DNA of 64,000 nucleotides, taken from the NCBI RefSeq assembly GCF_019578655.1, contig NC_063264.1:2666001-2730000 (forward strand), in the 5' to 3' direction. The translations under genes and the position numbers were made by a program. How positions within the stretch are numbered: the first letter of the stretch is position 1; every line of letters starts with the position of its first letter. The notes beneath the pieces were generated by a model that saw only the letters and a program-made list of their open reading frames with translations, did not search any database and was not told the origin of the DNA. This document shows positions 14,501-25,395 of the stretch, in pieces. The stretch is from Ricinus communis (lineage: Eukaryota; Streptophyta; Magnoliopsida; Malpighiales; Euphorbiaceae).

Positions 14501-17500
14501 CAGAATTGAGGACAGACCAAAAACTTGGGAAGAACTATCAATGGAAACCTAATTTCAAGAAGAAAAAAAAAAAAGGCGATATACCTGTATAGCTGCAGAA
14601 GGTACAGTGCTTGCATCCATTGATACAACTCCTTGAAGAGGTGCCATATATCTGCTGATTACAAAAGTGTCATTTCCACCCCAAGAAAAGAAGAGAATCT
14701 AAAGCAGTGCTGTACGACCAGATAAAGGAAAAAGAACGCAAACAAAACAATGCGGACCATACCCCATGTGAGGAAGCCCACCAGGCCAGCTAGCCATAGA
14801 CATGGGCATAGGCAGAGAATTTGATTGAGCTGAAAATGAGAGGGACCAGAAAACAAAACAAAAAAAAAAAGAGAAAATATTGAATCATCAGTACAGTTGG
14901 AAAAAGTTCTTCAGAACAATATGTTTCCACAAGACAACAAAACCCACACTCAAAAGAAAAAACATTACCAGGTTTTTCAGCACTTGGTTGCTGCTGGAGT
15001 TGCTTGTTGACATGCTGATGCACCTTGTTACCACTTCCAGTAACAGCGCCACTATCTCTATCAGATTTCTCTAGATCAAGTTGCAGATCAATGTTCCTTT
15101 CTTTATTATGGTTAGCAACTGGCTTCTGGGATTCAATTTCTTCAGATGTGCCTTTTGCCTTTTTCTCTTCCGGCTCTGCTACATTCACATCTTTTGCAAT
15201 TTTCACAGCCTTATCATCATCTTTGACCGTCGGCTTCCTTTCCTGCACATGAAGCAAGTAAATTAACACTATTAATTTCCACATCACTGCAAAGCACCAA
15301 ACAGGACTTTATTGACAAATTAGGGAAAGAATAGGTGGGGCCCATTCACCATTTCCACATCTGTGACTACCGGTTTAGGATCTGGAGTCACAAAATCAAT
15401 CTCACTGTCCCTTTCTGGAGATGATCTTGATGGAGGTGGAGCCTGTTATTCCAGAAGAAAAACAGTAGGAAAAAAAAAACCTTAGAACTCCGATTCCATA
15501 TCAAAATTCTAAATAAACAAGAAAAACAGATCGATGCTGCGAATTGATGAAGAACCTCACCATCAGATCTATCTGGAAGTTGTCTTCTCGCTGGGTTTCA
15601 ATCTCAGAAACAGTTGAATTTCTGAATTTAAGAAGAAAAATGTTAAAAGTCCCATCTTTCGAAATAATCAAAGGAAAAAAAATTCATTTTGGATGCTCAC
15701 GCTTTAGCAATTGTCCCTTTCTCACGATCATCATCCAATCTAAGATTGGCAATAGCAGGTGGAGATTCCTTCTTTGGAGACCGAGGCTCTTCTTTGCTCA
15801 AAACCAAATCTCTTATACTCTCTGATTCTTGCATCAAAGTCTTTGAATCTGATAACATATTATTCTCAGACTTTACCAGCCCCGGCTGTTGCTCAGTCGA
15901 CACCGAAACAGAAGCTGGATTGGCCATGACATCGTGTTGAACCACGCCATTTTCAACTGCGGATCCTGAAGTCTTCTCCAAATTGGGAGAACAAGTTTCG
16001 ACTTTTGCAGGCTGATCGGTATCGCCTTTGATTGTAGATGAGATGGGATTGTTTCTTACTGGATAAACCGATGGATTCTCTTCCTCATACTTGACAGGTC
16101 TCGGTCTTTTCCTCTTTGGAGCTGCAGATTTACATTAAAAAAGAAAGAAGAACATTAGTGAAGTCCCTGTTAAATTGCAATCCCTTTGTAGTTGCAGCAT
16201 GAAACATGAAAAATGAAAAGAAAATAAGGAATCTTGCTTGGATTCCAAACTTTTCCTCATTTTTCTTCAGTTCCTTGGCAACCAATCAAGGGAAAAAAAT
16301 TTCACCGAGCTTTTAATAGCACAAGTAACCTACCGATTGCAGACATGGGTGTGGCGGATGAGCTAGAATTAGTAGGAGGAGGAATTGAAGAAGTCTGAGG
16401 TATAGTAGCGGGTGCGTTAGAGATCGGTGATGAAACTCTGGATTTAGCATCACCAGTGGCTTTATTATTATTACTATTACTGTTGCTCAAATCTCTCGAA
16501 TCAAACTTCATTAAATCATTATTAGCTTCTTGCTTCGAAGGTCCTTGAGGCTGTCTCATCAATCCATATAAAACCTCAGCAATCTCGATCTCAATCTCCT
16601 CTTGGTTAGAAGTAGAAGTAGTAGTAAACTTAGGAGATGATTTAGGCGGTCTCTGCTTCGGTCCGTTAGGCTTCTACAACAACATAAAAGAACACTTGAT
16701 CAAAACCAATCAAAACAACACCATCAAAATCAAAATCCGGGGACTTGATTGACTGACTGACCATCTTCTTCTTCACTGAAGCATTACAAGAAGAAGGGGG
16801 TGAAACCGGAGCAGGAGAAGCAGATGCTGAAGCTAACATCGCTGGTCCACTTGATCTCACCGGTGACGTTGATGCTTGTCGGTGAATTTGCTCACCACCA
16901 CCGCCAACTCCACAACTCGATGCCCATTCGTGTGACCTCTTTGTAGATGCTGCAAAAACAAACAAGCACATCAATAAATCTACTAATCTCCAAGATAGAA
17001 ATGGAAAACATAAAATTTAAAAAATTAACAAATCTGTTTCCATTCCACCTCTCTACCTGACCGAGCTTTTCTAGGAACCGACACACCAATCATTTCATCA
17101 GGTGCTTTCCATGGTGTTGTTGTTGCTGTCGTAGTTGTTACCGGCTGCTGCGACGGTCTAAAAACTTTAGCCGGCGGAGGGAAGCTTTTACGATGGTGAT
17201 GATGATTAGATAGAGATAAAGAAGAAGAAGAAGATAGAGAGGAAGGATTCGGCGGTAGTGTTCTCATAGCACTACTTACGCCTACACCTACGCCTCCATC
17301 GTCGTCGTCATCGTCTTCTTCATCATCATTTACACTCTCTTCCGAACTATCATCATTTCCTCCATCTTCTCTATTACTTCCGTGTATCAATCTGTCTCCT
17401 CTCCTTCTCTTCCCTCTACTGCTCATCATCCGATCTCTGTCTCTTTCACGCTCTCGGTCACGGTCACGGTCTCGTTCTCGATCCCGATCTCGATCTTTTT

Positions 17501-17740
17501 TGCCTGTCCCTCGATCTCTTAACCTTGCCGTTTCTTGTAACTCTACTGGTCCATCATCCTCTGAAAACAGACAGAACACTGATTAAAAACGGAGTCGTTT
17601 ATCTCAAAACAAATAAGGTTTAGATCTGGTTAAAAAGTACCTGGAGAGTCTCTTAGGCTGCCACTTCTGTGTCTTCTTCTTGGCGCTAAGCCATTTGCAG
17701 CGGCCATACTGACTCTTCTAGCTTCTCTGTTTCTCTCCAT
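11561..17740 (-). CDS. TIC: TIME FOR COFFEE (TIC)-like circadian clock regulator
   Basis: Twelve exons in transcript order: 17641-17740, 17057-17560, 16762-16949, 16334-16673, 15701-16121, 15561-15621, 15350-15442, 14969-15242, 14763-14829, 14585-14651, 14111-14470 and 11561-14011. They join in phase to 1641 residues (Arabidopsis TIC is about 1550). The start MERNREARRVSMAAANGLAP is the family N-terminus. It is followed by an Arg/Asp/Glu repeat region (about residues 50-80), a strongly acidic patch, a basic nuclear-localisation-like motif KRKRPRPVK (about 380-388) and the conserved core KRCATHCYIARNIHYHQQF / TRMNPFWPAAAG (about 717-747). An 817-codon last exon encodes a Gln/Ser/Ala-rich, probably disordered C-terminus with a polyalanine run. 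Family knowledge: nuclear protein acting in the circadian clock, metabolism and jasmonate signalling (via MYC2). No enzymatic domain is seen. The gene looks intact. Confidence 0.93.
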
Positions 17741-18130
17741 CTATATTACTATTATTATTTTGTATAAACAAATCAGGAAGGGGATTATGATTCTTATATC
17801 TCATCACCGGAAGCCAAGCATTATTTGCCGGAAAAAGTTGTTGTTGCTGTTGAGGTCACCGGAATTTTGCAGAGTAACCTCTTAAAAACTGAATCTACTT
17901 CAATACAATTAAAAAGATCTTTCTTTTAACAACACAGCAACGAAAGCAGTGTTTGAAAGATCTTTAGCTTCCGCTTATCTTCTCTCTACTCCTCTCCTTT
18001 GTGTTTTCCTTCTCTTTCTCTTTCTCTTTCTCTTCTATCATCCTTTTAGCTATTTCACTCTCAGCCAAACCCACTCTGTCTACCATTGAACGGCTGTGAT
18101 TGTTTTCTGCGTTACATGGATTAATAGCAA
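17741..18130 (-). promoter_or_regulatory. probable 5' UTR and core promoter of TIC
   Basis: Directly upstream of the TIC ATG. On the minus strand the segment at about 18005-18035 is a GA-rich tract (CT-repeats on the plus strand: ctttctctttctctttctc), which is typical of plant 5' UTRs and core promoters. No clear TATA box was identified, so the transcription start is not placed. Confidence 0.4.
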
Positions 18131-18250
18131 GCGTTGGATGAACGACACAATCGAACGGATATTATTGGGGGTTTAACCAACATGGCAAAATCTGAACCGT
18201 TGAATAATCTAATCCTTTTTACTCTTTTTAACTTTTTCTGCATAATACCC

Positions 18251-19970
18251 GCCACGTGTCACAGCCTTTTCCTTTCTCTTCAAGCTTCCATGCTTACTGC
18301 TCTCTGTCTCTCTCTCTCTCTACCTATTTGGTATTGTTTTTTATTCCAAAGCCAGAATAAAATACTGATTACTTGTTAATTAAATTAATGATAAAAAAGA
18401 AACAAGAGAGAGAAAAGAAAAAAGAAACTGTTTGCCCACGAATCACGATCAAATTGAAAACTAAAATATTAAAATAATAGTAAAGTCTTGAATTTCCCAA
18501 AGAGATGTCGTGACTGGCTATAGCCGGTAACAGAGACCTTGGTAAAAGCAACATGACGATCACAAGGAATCTAGGTGACCGCAGAAAATATCGTTCCAAC
18601 CGGTCAAATCCATTATTTCGGTTCCACGTTTCCTTAGTAATATTATTTTTATTTTAATATTTAATTAGTTTTGTATCTCCTGATTTAATTATTAAGGATG
18701 AGAGTAACTTACAGTATGTTTCCAAAAACAGACCCAGTGGCCCCCACCTGAGAAAAGCAACCAAATTTGGGGACTTTTGACGGATGCGATCTACCACAAT
18801 GAGTAAAGCTCAATCATCTTGGCCGTTCGATTACCAATCTGACGTGGCTTATCTCATCATAATAAACAATCCCAAACACCAGATTCCAACAAGCAAACAA
18901 ATCCTACCTGGCGCCTAACCAATAGGTTCGGACTTGCTTGTTGATTAGCGTAGTCAGATCTAGACCGTCGATCAAATTCCATCAACGGATCATATAAGTG
19001 CAGAGTCGCAGTCACGGAACTTCCGAGAAATGTGGACCCCGCACATATAACTTAGCTGCCTTCCCCTCTCTCCATTTAGAAATTATTTCCTCGCGTTGGC
19101 CTTATTGTCACGTTCGCGAGATGGTAGCAGCGCACAGGTGACGTGTGCTGGGTCCCACTTTTCATGTAAAAAGAGCGGACCCCACCCCATCCTATAAAAC
19201 CTACTCCCTAACTCGACGATCAATTTTCACTGCGCGGTTAAAAAGAACGTAATCACAAAGTATATCAAATAAATAAAAAATAAAAGAAGAAATTCCCGCT
19301 TTGAATCCACGCGCTGATCGCGGAGTTCACATGTAAGTGCACTGAATTAAAATAAAAAAAGAAAAAGAAAACAGCAGCATTCCAGCGTGGCAACATCTTT
19401 ATGCTACGTGTCGAGTAAATGTATCTGCCACGTAAACAGTTTCTTCTTTACTTATTCGTCGCCTGCCTTGGATCTTGCTAATCGCTCTCTTCTCCTACTA
19501 CCTTTCCGCGCTCACGAGCCAGTTAAATATCTTTTCTTGAAGGGAGAAATTGATAGGATTACAGGTGGGTTATATATCAACAGATGATATGGCAAGAATA
19601 TCTTGATAGATGGTAGTAGGAACTTTCAAACACCAAGTCCTGTCATTTTATCAAAAAGCATTAAAGAAAGAAGGAAAAAAAGAATAAAATAATATTTTCT
19701 GAAGAAACCCCTTGTGGCCACGTCAGACAAGGGCCCACGTAAAAAATGGGTTGACCCACCATAGTTGATCTCTCTTTCTCTATCCCCGTTCCTTTTGTCG
19801 CCTTTTCATTTATTTATTTGTTTAATTTATCTATCCATCAAATGGTTGAAGTGGCATTTCATTCCCTCGCTATCGTGAAATCCTGAAAAATTGCCACGTT
19901 TACAATGGAGTTGCCGTCGTCGTGGCTATCTCCGCCGCTGTTTGCATATACATAACCCTAGACGTCAATG
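18251..19970. promoter_or_regulatory. GC-richer island dense in ACGT-core elements
   Basis: This 1.7 kb stretch is visibly less AT-rich than the DNA to its right. It contains at least ten ACGT cores, at 18254, 18842, 19110, 19141, 19406, 19430, 19720, 19737, 19896 and 19962, several in ABRE/G-box-like contexts (CCACGT, GACGTGG, TACGTGTC). A TATAAAA-like motif sits at about 19193. It may be distal TIC regulatory DNA or the promoter of an unrecognised transcript. No open frame with family similarity was found in it. Confidence 0.35.
18253..18258. promoter_or_regulatory. G-box CACGTG upstream of TIC
   Basis: A perfect palindromic CACGTG (in gccacgtgtc) about 510 bp upstream of the TIC start codon. 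G-boxes bind bHLH (PIF, MYC) and bZIP factors. Because TIC acts in clock and jasmonate/MYC2 pathways, a functional site is plausible but unproven. Confidence 0.4.
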
Positions 19971-22900
19971 TAGGCTCCATTTATCTCCATTTTTGGCTAC
20001 AAGAAGAAGATTTTGACTCGTCGGCTCACTTATTATTATTTTATTAAAAGGCATTTTAATTCTTTTTGTAATTGAATAATGTCAAACAGTATATTAATCC
20101 ATCTTATTGCACACTATTAATCTCATATATTATAATAATTATATCAAACTCCCATATCTTTTATTGTTAGGCCTCGCCCCCTTGGCCTGTCTTATTATAT
20201 TCTTTTTAGAATAAAAATTATTTATTTAACTTCCATATACTCTGAGCAGATAGTCACATTGTTGTTTTTTTTTTCTTTCCATTTGCTTTTGTTTACGTAA
20301 AATAGAGTGATGAATGTATAAGAGAACTTGACTAAATACAAGAAAAATTTGTCAACAATAATTAATAAATGTAAAAGGAAAAAAAATGAAGGCTGGTATG
20401 TAGTCTTTGGTTATTAAACTTTGCTAGTATTTAATTATTTTCTTGCTAAACCTGTAACTTACTATTTAATTAATGAATGAATAAAAAATAAGAATTATGT
20501 TTTCAATTATGTTGGGGAACAATTAAGAATACATAAACTAGAGTAGAATATCCACATTGATAATACCTAAAGGGGGGTGGGGGGGGGTTACATAATGGAA
20601 ATAAATAAATACATTATATAAATAAAATAAATTAGTCGCTAAGTATTTACATGCTGGCATGCATGTAATGTGGACCCACTTTTTAAAGACATTTTCCTTA
20701 TACTAATCTTAAATTATTTTATAATGTTTGTTTGTTTGTTTGTCCACACATTTCATAGAGTCCAAGGGGAGGGGCTTGAACATTTGAGAATTCCCTTTCG
20801 TATTTAATTTTAATTTCTTTTTCACTTTTAATTTTTTGACGGTGCGAAAAAAAAAATTACAAAAAGAAAAAGAAATGGAAAAGTCCACAAAGTGGGACAA
20901 AGCGTGTGGTATGATACAGTGACTTTCGCACCACTTTGATGTGTTTTTTCGGTTATAATAATCAAAGTTCGCTGTGATCTTATCTAATCCCTTCAAATGA
21001 AACCTAACATTTCTTTCCCATTCGCTAGCCCACATGGAATCATAATTTTTATTATATGTCAATAATTCTATAAAATTAGTAATTTAATAGTAAATAAATT
21101 TTTATTTTTTTATGAAATTATACAAAGAAGTATATTTTATACGACCTATTAAAATAAGCTATTCTATTATATAATTCAGGTAAATTAAAAATTTTGGTGA
21201 CCACATGTTCTTTATTTTCTTAAGTCCCTTGCGGGTTTTTGGATTTCTTTGACCTAACCTTGCCATTAATAATCTATTTTATTTATTCAAAAACATATTT
21301 TTTTGATAGTGGTAAAAGACAAGCTTGCTTCTGCCCATTTATATATGCAATGCAAGCACCTTATTCATATTTGTTATTTTAATCACAAGATCCAAGCTTA
21401 TGCCCATGAACAAAACAAAAGGGTCATTTTAAATTTAATTTGCATTAATAAATCAATGATGGACACGCTTGATGTGCCACGTGGACATGGCCCCGGGTGC
21501 AACACTAGGAAGGAAAGTGTATTATTATTATGATAATTAGGTTTTGTTATCTTGTCTAATGATGTATTATGCATGTATTTGTTTTATCTTCTAATCCATT
21601 GATAGTGGCGATGTTGCATTTAGATTGGCTAATCTTCATTTTCATTATTATTTTGCTAAAATATTTACCCTTTGATGAATAAATAATGAATAATAAGGAA
21701 GAGGGGAGGTTAAGGAATACCCGGATAAGTAGCATAAATTAGGATTGACATAGGTCTTAATTTGCTTGAGGTTTTGTCAACTTGAATAAACAACGCAAGG
21801 GCCCCAAAATTAATGGTAATTGCAATTTTGTAATTACTTAGATCTTAATTCATCTACCCCTAAACTATTATTTCCTTGTGTCCTTTGTTTCTCTAACCAA
21901 ATTCAATGAATCTTGACAAATGAAATTTATATAAATATATCCATCTAAAGAAACATATTTAAATATTTGATTAAAAAATCATATTTAAGAATATATTTTA
22001 TTCATGTGAGTTATTTTCTATCTATATATTTTCATACCCTTCCAAATAAAAAAGATGTATTTATCATTTTTACCTTTGAAGTTACATTAATTTCAATATT
22101 TTTTTTTCTATTGTTCTAAGTATCTACAAGGGAAACTATAAAATTCTCATTAAAGTAAAACATATCTCTTACATTATTATAATTATAATTTAAGTTTTAA
22201 ATAATAAGTTAATAGCGAGCACTTTGTTTTCTTAATGAAATTTACTTAGACTTTGTATAAGGTGTAATATTAATATAATAAAGTATATTACATTTTTATA
22301 AGGTGTAATATTAATTTTTTTTCTTTTCAAATTAAAGCTTAGTAATTGACATAGTCATACAACTATAATGCCATTAATTGGAAGTGATGAAGCAAAGCAA
22401 ATTGAAGCTTACATCATTAAAAGTTTGATCAATGTGTCAAAATACATTTAACATTTTGTTAGTAGACATACCCTTCCTTATTCTCAAAGGACAGAACAGA
22501 CGTTTTATACTCTTGCCCCTCCTTAACTATTTCTACATAGCAAGCGATCATGGGATGTTATGACATTAATTATTATTCAGATTTGAGTCACTTTATAATA
22601 TTTATAATTTAATACAAATAATTTAAAATTAGTCAAATTCAATTTTCTAAATCAAACCAAAAGGATATAATAAATATTTAAAATCACATCTAAATCTACT
22701 TTGGTTTGCATTTTTGAACAAATCTAACACTATATGTTATTATTCATAAATAACAATTTAAGTGTTTATTAATATTTATTTAAAGAAATGATTATTAGTA
22801 TTTCCAAAAAGAACCTCGTTAAAAAAAAAACAATACGTCTGTGTAATTTTGTTTACTAAATTAAAATTAGACATCTTTATCGAAAATAATGAATGATACT

Positions 22901-23960
22901 TTAGAATTTTAGTGTGTTATAAAATTAAGAGAAAGGTTTAAAAAGAGAAAATTAGAGTCATTGAATAGCCCGCCGAGACAAATTATGATTAGCATCTTGA
23001 CACATTCTTTTAGCAATAACACGTGACATTCAAATTTGGCTCTTCTATATAACAAGTGAACCGATCAAGTAAAATACATGACAGATTTAAGTTTCTGAGT
23101 AACAGCAGAAGTTAACTTGAAAGCTGTAATTCAACCAAACTTCTTTTACATTATTTAAAGCAAAACTAATTTCGATTCTGCTCAGAGTGAGTCTATTATA
23201 AGTTAATTTGTTAATATCAATTTTATTCATTAATATTAATACGTACTTAAGTGATTTATATTGTAACTATTTCGTTTTATGTATATTATTGAGCGTGTTG
23301 TTTAGATATACTTATAAAGCTAAGATTTAATCTTTAAATTAAAATTAAAGGTAAATTCAGCGTGTTGTATATTATTTAAGGACTAAATTGAAAAGATTAA
23401 TGTAATTTTTAAATTGACTTAAAACGAAAAAAAGGAAAAACTAAATTGAGCCTGACCTAAAGTATGGGGGCCGAATTTAGCCTTATTCTAAAATAAAACG
23501 GCTGAAGGAAAAGAAAAAAAAAAAAAAGACTAGTTATCATTTTATTACTACCATTTTACTGTCGGACAGTATTATAGCATAAAGAAAAGAAAAGAAAAAT
23601 ATATGTCAATATAGGTATATATGTTAAAATAAAAATTTTATATATTAGAATTAAATATATATATTAAAAAAATTAAATTTCAGAAATATATATATTTGAG
23701 AACTCAATTAACCCATTTTCACTTTCAATGTAAAACAATGTCATTTATGCATTCAATTTATACTCCGTAAATTAAGTTGAAATTTTAGTTATTGTTTTGA
23801 TTATAAATATAATTTTTAATATAAAATATTAAAACTACTAATTTTATATCAAAAGATTGCATATCTGAATATTTGATGAAGTATAAATTATTTATATATT
23901 CATAATAATAATTTAATAAATAACATGGTTGATGACCTCATTTTAATATTTTTTTTAAAA
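19971..23960. other. gene-poor AT-rich intergenic DNA
   Basis: No gene recognised. A minus-strand open frame of 117 codons at 20709-21062 has Lys/Phe-rich low-complexity composition and no family resemblance. A G-run (six G, T, then nine G) lies at 20572-20587. A short local duplication of ataaggtgtaatattaat occurs at about 22257 and 22297. Confidence 0.55.
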
Positions 23961-23974
23961 ATATCAGTATTAAT

Positions 23975-25395
23975 GTGTCTATTTTAATACTCGCAAGTGC
24001 ACGAACCGTTTATATAGTAAAGAGGTAAGTTCACCACGAGGTCGATCTTTTAAGGAACTATGAAACCACTTAATATAAAGACTAATTATCAACATAAAAC
24101 AATAAAAGTAAATCTAAATACTCTAAATTAGTATGCTGAAAAAGTAATATTCATAAAGTAAAGTAACTAAAAAATAATTAAACATGCAATACAAATGCAA
24201 ATGCTTATGATCTAAAGCTATATGCTAACAATAATATTTTGTCTAGCCAATTACTTAGTAATCTTCTTGTTTTACTTTAAACATAGATCTAATGAATGAG
24301 ACGATGATGTGTTTTTTTTCCTAAATCACTCAAGAGAATGATGCAACATCGGTTTCTTATACCAAGATAGATTAAAGTAAGGATGCAAATGCTAACAAAT
24401 GCAAATGCTTATGATCTAAAGCTATATGCTAACAATAATATTTTGTCTAGCCAATTACTTAGTAATCTTCTTGTTTTACTTTAAACATAGATCTAATGAA
24501 TGAGACGATGATGTGTTTTTTTTCCTAAATCACTCAAGAGAATGATGCAACATCGGTTTCTTATACCAAGATAGATTAAAGTAAGGATGATGTTTCTAAT
24601 ATTCTTAACCTAAAGATTTTCATAACAAATATTACTACAAAATTGATATGATGGTCAACCAATAATAATAGATGAAACTAATAAATATATGAAAATAAAG
24701 AAATCATTCATTAAATAAATAAATAACAAGATTCATACAAAAGTAAAAAGGCTAAACTAAACACTTATGAAAACTAGCATAACATATTTAAACCAATGAT
24801 CATGGTATTAAATAAAAAGACATAAAATAATAAAGTAAAAACTCCCTCTAGATCATCAGTAATTTATTCAAGTATGAAGAAGATCGGTTCTCACTCTCCA
24901 CTTTTTGAAAAACTTTTTATATCTTTAAAAGAGTAATGAAAACTAAACTAAATGTTTATAAAGAACTGTAGAGAATTATGAAGAGAATAATAGTGGACAG
25001 GTATAGAGAGCAGATAGGAGAAAACTCCCATATCCAGAATTAGGTTTTACAGAGATATATATAGAGAAGAGTCATCCTCTATATAAATCTTTTTAGAGAT
25101 AAGTATGCTAATATAAGTCTATCTAATATATAAGACTTTAAGTATCGTTATCTCTACCAGATAATATCTCATAAATAACTCTTAATATAAATCCTAATAA
25201 TTATACAAAATGATTAAACTATCTTTTGGGCTTTGTAATTAGCAGTTTATGCATTTTAATATTGGGCCTTGATACAAACATGTCCAATTAAATTTCTTTT
25301 CGAGTGTTTAGCTCTATATTTTTCTATTTTTACTAATATTACATGAAAATAGACAATTAAGCTTAAATGAGTAAAATCACATATTTTCAACATTT
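23975..25395. repeat. probable dispersed non-coding repeat / DNA-element relic
   Basis: The left end contains tactcgcaagtgcacgaacc and, shortly after, gaggtcgatcttttaaggaac. That combination resembles a noncoding repeat I have seen in many dicot genomes. The following ~1.4 kb is AT-rich, carries the 195-bp tandem duplication described separately, and has no transposase-like frame. Boundaries and superfamily are uncertain: I could not pair terminal inverted repeats or a target-site duplication with confidence. Confidence 0.35.
24191..24589. repeat. perfect 195-bp direct tandem duplication (period 204 bp)
   Basis: Positions 24191-24385 and 24395-24589 appear identical base for base across 195 bp, separated by 9 bp (caaatgcta) that itself echoes the start of the unit. 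The shared unit begins acaaatgcaaatgctt and ends gattaaagtaaggatg. The absence of differences points to a recent duplication, or possibly an assembly artefact. Confidence 0.9.

Noticed and set aside
19387..19587. 66-codon plus-strand open frame inside the ACGT-rich island
   Set aside because: Begins at GTG instead of ATG, has no family resemblance and no supporting exon structure.
20709..21062. 117-codon minus-strand open frame
   Set aside because: Low-complexity Lys/Phe-rich sequence, no family motif, no splice partners, and located in AT-rich intergenic DNA.
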